Notes: a model not told the origin generated them from the sequence alone. Positions 11,494 through 24,184 are shown, counted from the stretch's first letter. The stretch is 64,000 nucleotides of DNA from Hydrangea macrophylla (GCA_033977485.1 CM066998.1:27467501-27531500), one strand, 5' to 3'. Numbers and translations: made by a program.

Positions 11494-12333
11494 AGCATAA
11501 CAATTCTGGGGAAACGCCGGTTGTGGCCTTCTCTCTCCATTCCAGCTACGCTTGTTCCCTTAGAATCGCATCGGAGGTCTAGGTCCTTGGTTACCTCTGG
11601 GTGGTAGCCGATTCCCAAAACGTCCTTGCTCCCGTCCATTAATATCCTCATGACCGACTGCCATTCCTACCATGGCCTTGAAGGTTTGACCCTGATGATT
11701 CAGAGGCATCCGTTGTAGTGGTAGTGAGAGGCTCTGGTGATACTGCCTATTCTTCTTCTCTGGAGTATCGATCATATGAAGAGCAAAACGGGATAATCGT
11801 TCAAACTGCACCGTATATTCCCTCACGGTAAGGTTCCCTTGCCTTAGTTCGATGAATTCTCTCTCCTTCCTGTTCCTCTCAGTCTGAGGAAAGTAGTTCT
11901 CAAGAAAGAGCCCTTTAAATGTGATCTAGGGCATCCTTCTGGCCGCTTCCTCTCCTACGGTCGCCTTCTCCGATTCCCACCAATCGGAAGCCACATAAGT
12001 CAATTGGAATGTCGCCAGTCGACACTTCTCGATCTCATTACATCCCAGGGTGTCGAAGATTGCTTCCATCTCTCAGAGCCACTGTTCTGCCTGCCACAGC
12101 TCAGTATTCCCGTCAAACTTCTCCGGACGAAAGTGACGAAAATGCTCCACTATTCTATCCTCAACTGGCCGCGGGGGTGGTCCTTGATTATTTCCGTTGT
12201 GCATGTTAGGATTGTTGATCCGTTCCATCCTACGCACAAATGCTTCGAACAGTCCAGTCGGATCAGCAGCTTGGGGTGCTTGGGGGACGTCCTCATTCTG
12301 AGCGAGACGATTCTGAGTAGGCATTCCTGCCAT

Positions 12334-12630
12334 CGATGCAGTAAGGTTGGGTACCTAAACAGACATCTCTCGGTTAGTCGTCAACCCAAAAATAGTCAAA
12401 GAAAATAATTCCGAAATTATACGTAATAGTTATAGAAAATAATTCGCAACTAAACATAATAGTAGTTATAACTAGTATCACATTAATAGCACGGAGAATT
12501 CCATAGGGACGACCTCTAAAACACAAACTTAGAGTCAACCCTTATCTCAAGGAATCTTAGGTTCAACTCAAGAAATGTTGGACAATTGGTGAACGCAACT
12601 ACTAAACCTAGGCTCTGATACCAAAAATCC
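12334..12630 (-). other. Element A untranslated leader
   Basis: This is the non-coding stretch between the primer-binding site and the first Gag Met. Nothing else is seen in it. Confidence 0.7.
12611..12623 (-). other. Element A primer-binding site (tRNA-iMet)
   Basis: The minus-strand sequence TGGTATCAGAGCC is the standard complement of the 3' end of plant initiator methionine tRNA. It lies seven bases inside the 5' LTR (LTR boundary at 12631). Confidence 0.93.
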
Positions 12631-13445
12631 TGTCACGCCCCACAGTAGCAAAAATAGAGAAAATAAATTCCTTTTTGGACCCGTAGGCCATGACAGTTGA
12701 AAGTCACCACATTGTCCACGACCAAAGTCGACCCATCAGAGAAAATGATTCAAACCACGCATTTGGAAGTTCTAAGTTCGATATATAAAACCAAAGTTAA
12801 ATACTAACTATTACAACCCATAAGTATTGCAGAAGTATAAATAAAGTATTACGGCAACATACGCCGATAATAAACATAACTATTTCAGAAGTCTCTAAAC
12901 ATAAACACGAGCTAACTACGGCACAACTTCCAGCCTTCAGCTTGCATAGTATTCAGCACCGGCATAGTCTCCATCATCGTAGGCTCCATCCTCGTGGCCC
13001 TTGTCCATGTATGCATCACCTACATACTCATAACCTTGGCCAGCTGGACGTCGAATATCCAGCGGCATAAAACGCCGTCAACTATGAAATCCGAGTGAAT
13101 GCAAATACTAACAGAGTATCCACAGATATGTAGCATATAACAACATCAATAAAAAGGATCATCTCATCGTTCGTATGCATGTATGCACCAACCCAATATC
13201 TAACAACGGACATCATCCCAAATCTCCCAATACATAACACAGACTCTTGGGTCCACATTAATCAGACACGTAGTCCCATACCTACGGTATGTTCACTCTT
13301 GACACGCAGTCCTATATAATCTAGCCAAACGCCCCGATATACTTTGGCCAACACGCCCCTGATACATCCTGGCCAACACGCACAATACTTTACTCTGGCC
13401 AACTCGCCCAATATGTTACTCTGGCCAACTCGCCCAATATGTTAC
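12631..13445 (-). repeat. Element A 5' LTR, inner part
   Basis: This is homologous to 5682-6522 of the 3' LTR. It ends within the 26-bp array where element B entered; the last five bases (gttac, 13441-13445) are B's target site. It continues at 37668. Because the element reads leftward, B separates A's promoter (near 38850) from its coding region. Confidence 0.93.
13441..13445. repeat. Target-site duplication of element B (left)
   Basis: The sequence gttac is repeated at 37663-37667, immediately outside the other B LTR. Confidence 0.93.
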
Positions 13446-16400
13446 TGTAATAACTTGAAATTTTTAATTAAGGGTATAACTGCAATTAAATGATTAAGTG
13501 TGAGCCTGTTAATTATTTTGGGGCAGTATTTGAATTTATCTGAACTTGTGTCACTATATTTAATTATTTATTCATTTATTTAATTTTCTTTTCTTATTTG
13601 GTATTATTTTATTTTATTATAATTTTTTTTTTACTAGGGATAAAGTGGGTACATATTTTAAATTGGGTGTGTAGGGGTAGACCACACATACACACATGCA
13701 TTACAACTATACACATTTAATACAAACAAAAAACTAAACAAAAAAATTTGGTGGACCCCACCCCCTCACTTAAGAGCCGGCCAACTCCCCCTCCTTCCTC
13801 ATTTTTATTTTTTTTTTCTTTTCTTCCTCTCTCTCTTCTTCTCCATCTTCTCTCTACATCTCTTGTGGGTATATACAACCTCCATGATCCTTTTCCTTCA
13901 ACCTTCTAATAGACCATCAAAGAGTCATTTTTGTGAGTTTTGTTATTTCACAAAATAGTCTTAGATTTTCAAGAGCTACCTAGGGGTACCCTCAAAAATC
14001 TATTTTGTGGTCATTTACATAGTTAATCCGAATTTCATAGAGTTGAAAACCTAGCTTTCATCCATGGAAAATCTTGAGGGGTTTTTGCCTTGAAGGTGTC
14101 CTTGGGCTATCTTGGACTTCTCTCTTCCACTACTTGGAGCCATTGAAGCTTCTTTGGATTTTCTTGCATGTTGGGGTGATTTCCATTTATTTTGGAAAAC
14201 CTTCTTTGAGGTAGTTTTACATTGTGCAATTTTATATATTATACATGTCTAAGATGCCTTGAGTTTACTTTTAGACTAGGAGAGAACTTAGACATATGTA
14301 ATAGGATTTTCCCCTAAGTTGTAATGTTAGGATTAATTTGTATAAATATGAATTACATGCATTGATTGTGTTAGTTGTAAATTTGGGGTGCTAAATGTAA
14401 TTAGGATGATGATAGAAGAAAAAATTGGATACATGCACTAAGTTTCTCCCAAAGTTGTAATGTTGGAATTATTTTTGGGGTGCTAAATATAATTAGAGAA
14501 ATATTAGAATAATAATTTAGACACATGCATTAGAATTCCCCAAAGTTATAATGTTGAAATGATTACACCTAAATGTGATTTATAAGCTTTAGTTGTGATT
14601 TTGGGGTGCTAAATGTAATTAGAGGAATATTAGGATAATAAATTGGACCCATGCATTAGTGTTTCCCCAAAGTTGTAAATTTAGAAATATATGCCAAATT
14701 GTAAATTACATGTATGGATTTTACCAAACTTGATTATGTGGTGCTAGATATGTTTAGGATGCTCCCTTTATGTGCAAACATATGTTAGGACGTTAGTTTA
14801 GAATTTCTAGTTAGGAATGTTAAATTATGGAATTTAGTTACATTCTTTGAAGTTCTTGATATCATGTCTAATAGACTAGAATTATGGCTTAATATATTGT
14901 AGTGGATCCCTCTTAAAATCTTTATCAACATCATATGCATTGAGGCCTAATCGGCAAGCATTACATGAACACGACATAAATGTTTTGTTTTGAAAAGAGA
15001 AAAACCCCATGCGAGGGAATTTTATTTAAGAAATCCGGACGTGGGTTGTGATGTAAGACAGGGAGAATGACCCTTAGAAACATTCAAACTCCAGCTATAT
15101 TCGGTTGGCTCCCGGAAGTTGGTATGCTACACTCCATGCGTGGGTGCCTCATGGTCCGGTAATGAGAGAGGTGCACATATCACGCATAGCCTTGCGGCTT
15201 TAATCATTTCATTGTAGCCGCGGTGGCGATTCATTGCACCTCATTTCATTTTAGGCATGGATAGTATATAGATTTGTTACAATGTATTCTACGAGCCGTC
15301 GTTCTCATAAAAACGACAAAACATTTTTCAGGTGAGCTTGATAAGGGTAAAGGGCACATGTGACCCGACGCGTGGGTCTTGACATCTTTTGTTCTATTTT
15401 GACCCGTGCTCAACTATGTATATGGATAGTTCTTTTGTAAATTTTAACTAGTTGGGGAAGTTTGTAATAGTCTAGTACTCTTAAAGAGAATGGTTGTATT
15501 ATTTTTATTACAAAACTTCTAATGCTTGGACTTCCATATTTTGTCATTTTGGGAAGCCTTGTTGTAATCGATGGACAAATGTTAGTCCTTGTCTTTCTAC
15601 TTGTTAAACTTAATTATGTTATGTAAATTAAGTTTTCGAGACCGTAGAATCTCTTTTAAAGTTTTATGTATGTATGTTGATTTGAATCCTTGCCGGATTC
15701 GTTTATGATTGGTTTTGTCCTTGCCGGACTCATTGTAATCGTATGGAATCCTTGCCGAATTCGTTTAGGTTTGGTTTTGTCCCTACCGGACTCATTATAC
15801 TTGTATGAAATCCTTTCCGGATTTGTCCATTTGGTTTTTAAAGAAAATGTTCTAAGATCACTCTCCCCTAATCTCTCCCTCTCCCATTCTTCCTCTCTTC
15901 ATCTCTTTCACTCGTTTTTAATAAATTTCGAGTAGATGAAGTTCCGTTTGGTCTAGACACGTGTTATATGTTGTTTAGGACTTGTTTAGTCTTGTACCAA
16001 TGTTTAAACTTGAAAATTAGGCATAGTTGGTAATGTTTCAAAATGCTGTCAAAAATTTTCTGTCAAGGAAAAACTGCTACTGTGATTTCAGTTTTCTGCC
16101 CAAACGGTGAGGAATTGGACAAAATGTCATTAGACGAAAGTTGTGCAGAATTAAATTTTACTTGGACTTAAGGCGGACAGAATGTGAAAAATCTAAAGAT
16201 ATAACCACATACAGGTGTTTTAAAATTCAGCATCTATAAAAAAATGCCCTTTTTCAAAGTTATTGTATTTTTCTTTCTCTCCTTGAAACTAGTATTTGTC
16301 CGGATAGCCTCTTAACTAAATTTCTTAGTGCTTCTATCTTTGTTGGACTCATTAACATGCAAGTCCATTTTGGATTTACGAATTAGTGAGTCATCCTTGA

Positions 16401-16518
16401 AGGATACCCCGTGGGTTTCCAAAGTCGCTTCCGCATTTTGTGTAAGGATTTTAAATTCTCTTCTCCCTATTTCTCTATCTTTTCTCTTTCCTCGCGCTTC
16501 GACTTTCAGGGCGTGACA
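13446..16518 (+). repeat. Element B 5' LTR (3073 bp)
   Basis: It begins TGTAATAACTTG at the gttac duplication and ends GGGCGTGACA. A possible TATA box (TATATAC) lies at 13870-13876. Short open frames at 15690-15935 and 16312-16530 are not genes; they recur in the other LTR. Confidence 0.95.
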
Positions 16519-16521
16519 GAT

Positions 16522-16533
16522 TGGTATCAAAGC
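16522..16533 (+). other. Element B primer-binding site
   Basis: TGGTATCAAAGC lies three bases after the LTR. It differs from the usual tRNA-iMet complement TGGTATCAGAGC at one base. Confidence 0.85.
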
Positions 16534-16855
16534 TAACCGGGTTTGAATACCTAGGGGCTATGGGATTTTAATTTGGGCTTACTTGCAAATTGTTTTTATT
16601 TACTACATGCCTAAGTTTTATTTGTACTTCCATTGTTCTCTTTAGAAATTGCATTGAGTATTGAGTGGCCTAGTGAGCATGCCAATATGTTGAATGCCTT
16701 CGGGACTATATGACTACATGTTAAATTTTCATGTTTTATGTGTTTACATTGGTCATGGTAATATAATCTTGATTCTATAAATGATTGAATTAGAGGTATA
16801 GTAGGATGTTAAAAATCTAATCCCTTGTTACCTCGTAGTTGTTTTCTACCTAGCT
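16534..16855 (+). other. Element B untranslated leader
   Basis: Non-coding sequence between PBS and Gag start; nothing further is seen. Confidence 0.6.
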
Positions 16856-19117
16856 ATGCCGCCACGTGTTAGAGGTCCTGCTAGAGGCCGACCTCCTAGC
16901 CGTGCTAGAGGTCGTGCTAGGGGCCGAGGTGGAGCCGCAGGTCAAGGAGCCCAATCTTCCTCATCCGCTTCTGCTCCAATTCCTACTACTGAATCTATTT
17001 CAACTTCTATACCTGAATCTACTCTAGGAGTTCCCGATGGAGCTCAGTTCTTTCGTGAGATGGCCGCTGCTATGAGGGATTTCACTCAAGCTGCACAAGC
17101 AGCAAGGAGTGATATACCACCACCACCGGTAGCTTCTACCGGCGTGGCTCCTGTAGTGCCAGTTGTTCAGGGGGAATCGAGGGCACAATCGGCTATGAGA
17201 GAATTTGGTAGAAAGAATCCTCCAGTTTTCTCGGGAGAAACGGACCCTGTTCAAGCGGAGCTTTGGTTAAAGAGGATTACTCGTATCTTTGAACATCTCG
17301 GTATTGTCAAAGATAATCTCCGTATAGATGCTGCTACATTTCAATTGGCGGGTCGAGCCCAAATCTGGTGGGAACTTGTTCTTACTACGCAAACTTTGGA
17401 GGGTATGTCTTGGAACACCTTTACCCAGCTATTCCTCGATAAGTATTTTCCACCAGTTGCTCGTAATGCCAAGAGAATCGAATTCCTCAATCTTCGTCAG
17501 GGTGAGATGTCCGTTATAGATTATGAAGCTCGTTTTGGGGACTTAGCTCGTTTTGCACCCTATATCACTGCCGACGATAAAATTAAGGCTAGGACTTTTG
17601 AGAATGGACTTCGTCAGGGACTTCGTGCAAAATTTGTTGGATTCGAATTGGACTCCTATAGTAAAGTGGTTCAGAAAGCACTTGTGTTCGAGGAGGAGTA
17701 TTTGAGTTCAAAGAAAGATAAGGAATTCCGTGCTCCATCAAAGGGTAATCAGTCAGGTTCATCAAGTGGACACCAATTCAAGAATCAGAAGCAAGAGTAT
17801 GTCCCTCAACATTCTACATATTCTTCTCCGATACCTATTCAAGCTCAGCCAGTTTTTCAGCTCCCACCTAAATCTCAGTCACATCAATCTCAGTCCTGTG
17901 GTTCTCATCGTTCTGGTCATTCCCGTGGAGGGGGTAACTTCGGTCCGAGAAATTGTTATGGTTGTGGGGACCCAAACCACATATTTAGAGAGTGTCCATT
18001 TAATCAGACAGCATCGCAGGCAGTCGTACCACCACAAGTTCGTCCACCTTTTCCGGGACCTTATCAGCAGAACTATAGGCCACCTCTTTTATCACCACCG
18101 TCAGTTCCTTCTGCTCAGAGCTTCAAGCCTAATGCTCCTAAAGGCCAGTACCATCATGTGGGACATCGTGGAGGAGGACAGCAAGCCCCAAGGCCACCTC
18201 CTACTGTGTTCAACCTTGTTGCCGCTGCACCTTCCGTAGCTAACTCCGATGCTTCAGTTATTCGAGGTACGTTATTAGTGTTCAGTTCTAGAGCTTCTGT
18301 GCTTATTGATACCGGCGCATCATGTTCATTTATATCTTCATCTTGTGCATCATCCTTGGATTTAGAAGTGAGCCATTTAGCTTCTACACTTTTAGTCGAT
18401 ACTCCCGTTGGAGGTTTAGTTCCCTTGGATCGGGTATGTCGTGGTTGTGAACTTGTTCTTGCCGACAAGAACATCATTGTTGATTTAATCGTTATAGACA
18501 TGCTTAGTTTTGATGTAATTTTGGGTATGGACTGGTTAACTACCTACCGAGCTTTTATTGATTGTTTCAAGAGAAGAGTCACTTTTGTGTTACCTTCCGG
18601 GGACCTTGGTCGTTTTGAGGGTGACCGCTTAGACTTTCCAATGCGTTCACTTCACAGTTTGTGTAAGGGAAAGAATCAGAATGACTACCTTGCTAGTTTG
18701 TTTTCCGATGAAGATGAGCCAACTTTAATTGAATTTCCTCCGATTGTTAGTGAATACTCCGATGTTTTTCCGGAGGACTTACCTGGTTTGCCGCCTATCC
18801 GTGAGATTAAGTTTGCGATAGATCTAGTTCCCGGTACATCACCGATTTCAATTCCACCGTATCGTATGGCACCCACTGAATTGAAAGAATTAAAGACACA
18901 GTTAGAGGATTTACAACTTAAAGGTTTTATTCGCCCTAGTACTTCTCCTTGGGGAGCACCCGTCCTTTTCGCAAAGAAGAAAGATGGATCACTCCGATTG
19001 TGTATTGATTATCGTAAGCTAAACCATGTTACCATAAAAAAAAATATCTGCTTCCCAGAATTGATGATCTTTTTGACCAACTCCGTGGTTCAACTTGTTT
19101 TTCTAAGATTGACTTGA
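16856..19117 (+). pseudogene. Element B gag-protease-RT (5' portion, frameshifted)
   Basis: The frame of 753 codons starts with a basic Arg/Gly/Pro-rich leader ([13 protein letters not shown]). It continues with the capsid domain ([16 protein letters not shown], about residues 123-138), one CCHC knuckle ([14 protein letters not shown], residues 367-380), the protease motif DTGASCSF (Asp485) and the start of RT ([19 protein letters not shown]). An A-run at about 19033-19041 has lost one base. The last 30 or so residues are therefore off-frame, and the true phase continues from about 19043. The Met at 16856 follows the leader and matches the usual Gag start. Lineage marks match element A, but the two differ clearly in sequence. 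Confidence 0.93.
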
Positions 19118-19549
19118 GGTCGGGTTATCATCAATTGCGAGTTCGCGACTGTGACATTCCTAAGACAGCTTTCCGTTCACGTTATGGTCATTTCGAGTTT
19201 CTTGTTATGCCATTCGGTTTAACGAATGCACCCGCCGCTTTCATGGATTTGATGAACCGCATCTTTAGCCCATTCTTAGATAAGTTTGTGATTGTGTTTA
19301 TAGATGACATATTAATCTATTCACCTTCTAGAGAAAAACATGAGGAACATCTCCGAATTGTATTAGAAGTCTTGAGAGGGCACCGTTTGTATGCAAAATT
19401 TTCTAAGTGTGAATTTTGGTTACCAGAAGTGAAGTTTCTTGGTCATGTTGTTTCGGGTGGTGGGGTATCCGTTGATCCTTCTAAGATCGAAGCCATCATG
19501 GATTGGCAATCACCAAAGAACATATTTGAAGTCCGTAGTTTCTTGGGAC
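19043..19549 (+). pseudogene. Element B RT core, truncated by insertion of C
   Basis: In the phase restored after the A-run, this carries [11 protein letters not shown], the catalytic FIDDILIYS (Asp-Asp at about 19303-19308), [15 protein letters not shown] and the start of the FLGL connection. Coding breaks at 19549, where element C starts, and resumes after 32359 in the same phase. Confidence 0.93.
19545..19549. repeat. Target-site duplication of element C (left)
   Basis: The sequence gggac is repeated at 32360-32364. Joining the two sides of the site restores the conserved RT reading phase, which confirms the boundaries. Confidence 0.95.
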
Positions 19550-19839
19550 TGTAGACACCCCATTTTGTCGGCTATCATATTTAGGAGACCCATAGCTTGG
19601 TGGTTCACAATGATTGTAAAAGACTCAAAAGGACTCCTGGAAGTCAGCTCTATCTCTCAGAATGCTCAGATTGACCAAAATGCCCCTGAAAGCCCGAAAG
19701 CTCCCAGATTTGGTCCCGAAGTTCTGAAAACATGCTATATCGTAAGAAAAATGATAAAATGAGTTTTTAAGTAAAACTGGATGAAATCGTCGGCTCCCAG
19801 AGACCCCCGAAAGTCCCGGAAGTTCCCGGAAAGTCCCCG

Positions 19840-20067
19840 TTGACCGATTTGACCAAGGTTTGACTAGGTTTGACCAAGGTTTGACCAGGTTTGACCAAGT
19901 TTGACCAAAATCGTCTGAATTCACCAGAATCATTTTAAATCATGAGAAAAGTGTTAAAACAAGTTTCAAAAGAAAATCGAGCGAAAACATCAGCTCCCGG
20001 GAACTCCCGGAGGTTTCCAGAACTTCCCGGGAATCCCAGGATTGACCAGTTTGACCAGAATTTGACT
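19840..20067 (+). promoter_or_regulatory. Ten-site W-box-like array in C 5' LTR
   Basis: TTGACC or TTGACT begins at 19840, 19849, 19860, 19870, 19881, 19891, 19901, 20042, 20051 and 20062. TTGAC(C/T) is the core bound by plant WRKY factors. The array sits 540-770 bp upstream of the likely TATA box. The same array is at about 29368-29595 in the other LTR. Function is inferred from the motif alone. Confidence 0.55.
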
Positions 20068-20425
20068 TTTGAACCGGGCTGCTGAAACAATTTTCAAATA
20101 TTTTTCATGGATACTAGAGGTCAATAGCTTTCCAACGGTATATCGCACATAATTTCTGGATTTAAAACGAATTTATTATGAATTTCAAAAAGGCAAAAAA
20201 GGCGATCAAATCGGCTTTTATCGCGAATACCGCAAAACTTTTCAAAGTGACCTATCCCCAAACTATTTTGTATGTAAAGTAGACTCCATTACCTTTCCAA
20301 CGGTATATCACAACCTCAATTTGGAGTTCGTATGCATTTTCTGTGAATTTCGGACGAAATAGGGCCTTTTCGCGAATACCGGAACTTCCGGGGGCCTAAA
20401 CGTAATTTTCTGGGCTTCAGAGGAG

Positions 20426-20464
20426 CACTGCCGCCGCGGCACTGGCCCAGTGCCGCCGCGGCAC
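20426..20464 (+). repeat. Duplicated GC-rich palindromic motif in C LTR
   Basis: Two copies of TGCCGCCGCGGCACT are separated by a few bases within otherwise AT-rich sequence. Each is close to a palindrome and centred on CCGCGG. The same pair occurs in the 3' LTR at about 29954-29992. Confidence 0.8.
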
Positions 20465-22834
20465 TCAAACCTCGCAGAGTCCATTTTTGTAATTTTTTTG
20501 GGGGTCCAATTTGATTAATTGAAAGCCAAAACGACATAGTTTTATGTTCACAGTTGTTTGGGACCAATGGGAGTACTTCTAAAACCCCAAAACCACCCCA
20601 AATTGGCCTATTTAAACCCCCCATTGCTCTTCATTTTGGGGGGGCCAAGTGCAAAAGCTTGAAAAGTTGTAGAGAAGAAGAGAGAGAGAGATAGATTTAG
20701 AAGAGAGAAAAGGAGCTTCCTCCTACTATTTTGCTATAGAAAGTGAGTTTTAATCTTGTTTGCTTCCATTTCCTCTCTTATACTTCACATTCCAAACACC
20801 CCCAATCACCATTCTTGAGCATTCTTGAGTTAGGAAGCTACTTCCATGTCCAAATGTCAAAATCTATGAGTGAAACACCAAGCTACAAGTCCAAAATCAC
20901 ATTGATTATCATCTATTGATTGCTATTTACTTGCTTTGATTATATATATGTTCATCTCTCCTTATCTCATTTCTTTTTCTTTTCTTTATTTACTTACTAG
21001 TTCATCATCATCTAAGTGATGACATGAAGTTTGGGGTGAGTGAATCCTTATGGATAGTAGCTCTTGACCTCAAAAACATGTTTGATAGATGATGATCATA
21101 ACCTCAATACTTCCAAGGTATTCTTGAAATGTATTGAAGTTATGTTCAAAAATAAAAATAAATCTCTCCAACAATCTTGGAGGTTCTTGATGATGAGTTT
21201 AATGTTGACATTTTAAGTGGCTATAATCCTTATTGAGTATTGAAAATGTGCTTTCAAAACATCTATTTCAAAACCCCTCTCAATCCCTCACATTTGGTTT
21301 CAAGAAACAAAACTTTGTTTTCTCCAAAATCTTCAAAACAATGAGTCAAAACAGTGAGTGAGTTGAGTTCAAAGATTTCTCTAGAACTCAATACTCAACA
21401 TATGGATGCAAGGCCACTTGGAAAGTCTTCCTAACTCATTGGAGAACACCCATGATTTTTGGTTTGACTTGGAAGTACATGGAAATGGTCCATTTGGATC
21501 CCAATATTCCTTCCAAACATTCTGATTTTGCTGTCACAGCAGCTAGGTCAACTTACGACCTCTTTTCCAGAAAACTTTTCCAAAAGGGGTGGTCCTAACT
21601 TATTTTTCCCTTAACATTCAATGTCTTAGGAAACTTTCTGTATAAAATGGGCCTCTAGATCATTCTTTTTCATTTTCTAAGATTTTCTAACATTTCAGTC
21701 GACAGTACGAACTCTGTTTCTGAGTGACCTCTATTGTTTATATAATTCCTCTCAATCTGTGGTAGCTATTCAAGATTGGCCTTTTGGGTTGTGTTCTAGA
21801 CACAATAAGGAACATCTCCATAAACAATCATGCATTGAAAACATTCCTAACCCCTCGTTTCAAATTCCAAAAGATCATGCTACTGTTCTGTCCACTATTC
21901 ACAGCAAGTACATTTCAACTTTCATTCTTTGATTTGATGCTCATATGCATTCCAAATTAGTTCATATCTTAGGAAGTAGTCCATACTACATTTTTACACA
22001 TCCCATGTTAATTTCATTCATTCATTCATATACATTTTAGACTTCTAAGTCATTCTAGAAATCCATGTACACAAAAACACACTACAACCTTTGCACATTT
22101 TAGATACATACATTGCATTCATGCAAGATTTGGGGTTTTTGTAACTCTTAATCTAAGAAGATTATAAGGAATGATCATGATCACACGTTCATGCTCCCCT
22201 CGACCTAATCATCCTTTCTCATCCGTCCCGGGGATTGAGAGATCTTCTATTCTCAAAGATTAACATGCATCATCCTAGCTTGCTAAGCATCCTTGTTTTC
22301 TTTGACTATTTGTTTCAAGAACAATTCATGTCCCCCTTTAGATTAGGAAGTCTTGATTATTTGATACATGATTAGACTATTTTTCCTAAGTTTGTTTGTG
22401 TGATTTTTCACTTTACATTGTATGATATTTGACTTAGATCTTATGAATGATATCTTATCTTTAGATCTTCCATTTCAAGTTTCTTATGTGATGTAATATA
22501 CTATCATAGTATTAATTGCCGAACCATACATAGTATAAGATGATTATTTGGATGCTAATTGAGGCCCGTCGAAAGACGGGGCGAGTTGAGGGTGTTTTAG
22601 TCGCGACAAAGGCTCCTTCCTCTCTCGTACCAAAACCCCGAACCAAGTTCTTTGGTTATGAAGGGCCGGTGCCCTTTATCCATTTGGGTGAGTCAAATTA
22701 GGTTTCTTGGTTCCTTAAAGACCGAGTGGCGACTCTGTATCTGTTTTCAACAGACCTATTTCCTTTCTTTGATTCAAATCAATTTCAAAACAATCTCAAA
22801 AGAGAGAAGTGGTCCACTTCCGGTATCCACAATC

Positions 22835-22852
22835 TGGCGACTCCACTGGGGA
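22835..22852 (+). other. Element C primer-binding site
   Basis: TGGCGACTCCACTGGGGA begins three bases after the 5' LTR, the right place for a PBS. It is not the initiator-Met type. It resembles the non-Met PBS used in Tat/Ogre elements, but I cannot name the tRNA with certainty. Confidence 0.65.
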
Positions 22853-24184
22853 CTTTTATTTTAAAAACAAAATAATACAGAGGTTTGACTCATAAGAAGC
22901 ATCCTTAAAATCATCTTTTTACTGTGTTTGGTTCACCACATTGCACTCTTGCATTTCCCCCCTCCGACTGTGTCTGAAACGCGGCGCTGACATTGTTCAG
23001 GTCTTGCTGTGCCAGGGCACAAGTCACCGTTGATACTGTACCTTCCAAGGTATATCAAAAAGAGTAAAAACCTCCGTACTGTCTCCCTGACGGTATATTG
23101 GAACTCTCGTCAACGGACCCTCTTTGACTAAACCCAGCCTTTGCATATAGATTCCTGTAGAACCTTTCATAGGACTGTTCATTTATCTTTTCAGATAGGA
23201 CAACATGATATAACTGTTGTATGCCCTGACGGGATTACCTGCGCGGTGTAGACGCTTATGTGGCATAGAACAGAACCCCTTTCTTATGGTTCCCAAGGCA
23301 ATCACTCACATGTGATCACATTGAGTTGACCTGCCTAAGCATCATGACAAGGATGTCTGCTCCATGCTTGCAAAGATATACACCGCAAACCTTGTTTGTC
23401 GGTCTTGAGACATAGGAGTATGAAAACTTGCTAGACAGTATGATCACCATCATCACCTATTCTCGTCGTATATCCCTATTCCTTCCAAAAAAAACTCTAC
23501 CCAACTCATCAGGATACCCCTGTTTCTCCCAGAAACTCTGTCCAAATATCCCAGATATAACCATCATAACCTGTTCCTCCCAGAAACTCTGTCCTATCTT
23601 CCCAGATATACTTGTTTCTCCTAGAAACTCTATCCATATTCCTCAGAAATACCCAAAAATACCAGTTTCTCCTAGAAGCTCAGTCCAAATCAACCAGAAA
23701 TCCCTATTTCTCCTAGAAACTCAAATGACTTCTAGAAATTTCTCCGAATCTTCCAAACCCATGTTTCTCCCAGAAACTCTATCCGAAATTCCCAAAGTAT
23801 CCCGGAAATCTCTGTTATCCCCTTGGTGATCATACTGGAGAGTAAGGTTAGCACACTCTATATGGCTAGGACCTTATTTGTTTAACTGCTATCTGTTAGA
23901 AGTAGGGGCATCATATAGATTAGGGCTTGCATCCGCATGCTTGTCTCATTTGCATACACCGTTCCTATCGATCTGCACGCACTGTTTCAGTCAGGCTGTA
24001 CACGAGTCAGTCCACGTCTGTTAACATCACTATAGTTGTCATCTCAATCATCACTGTTACAAGTCTAACACAGTCTTTTCACACCTATATGTCAGTACAA
24101 GTTTTGAGCACCCAGGATCTGCATTTGTGAGTCAGAGGATTAAGGAGTCACCTTGTCAGAATCACTCAGCCGAAAGTCAGCTTT
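22853..24184 (+). other. Element C leader with irregular repeats
   Basis: This is a long untranslated leader. At 23470-23825 the words 'ttctcccagaaactctgtcc' and 'cccagatat' recur about eight times with variable spacing. Open frames across it are repeat-derived and lack motifs. Confidence 0.6.

Larger units (their letters stand above)
7852..12333 (-). pseudogene. Element A gag-pol, inactivated by seven stop codons
   Basis: One continuous reading phase runs from a Met at 12333 to the stop at 7852. It holds the capsid part of Gag, two CCHC knuckles (codons near 11431-11316), an aspartic protease motif DTGAS (about 11137-11151), reverse transcriptase with FIDD (about 10189-10200), RNase H, the integrase zinc domain ([11 protein letters not shown] start), the integrase core and a C-terminal chromodomain-like segment. 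In-frame stops lie at 12073, 11926, 11560, 10378, 9262, 9187 and 8671 (lowest base of each); I saw no frameshift. The fourth Cys of knuckle 2 is Tyr (11314-11316). Residues around the 12073 and 10378 stops suggest CGA to TGA changes. It cannot make protein; the parts are still easily recognised. Confidence 0.93.
19550..22831 (+). repeat. Element C 5' LTR (3282 bp)
   Basis: It begins TGTAGACACCCC and ends CGGTATCCACA. Landmarks are a cluster of ten TTGAC words (19840-20067), two copies of TTTCCAACGGTATATC (about 20129 and 20292), a GC-rich palindromic pair (20426-20464) and a TATA-like TATTTAAA at 20609-20616. The last would place the RNA start near 20640. Downstream LTR sequence is AT-rich and non-coding. 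Confidence 0.95.

Noticed and set aside
19625..20624. Open frames of about 100 codons in the C LTRs (also 29153-30152)
   Set aside because: Identical pairs because LTRs are repeated; no motif, and they overlap the promoter region.
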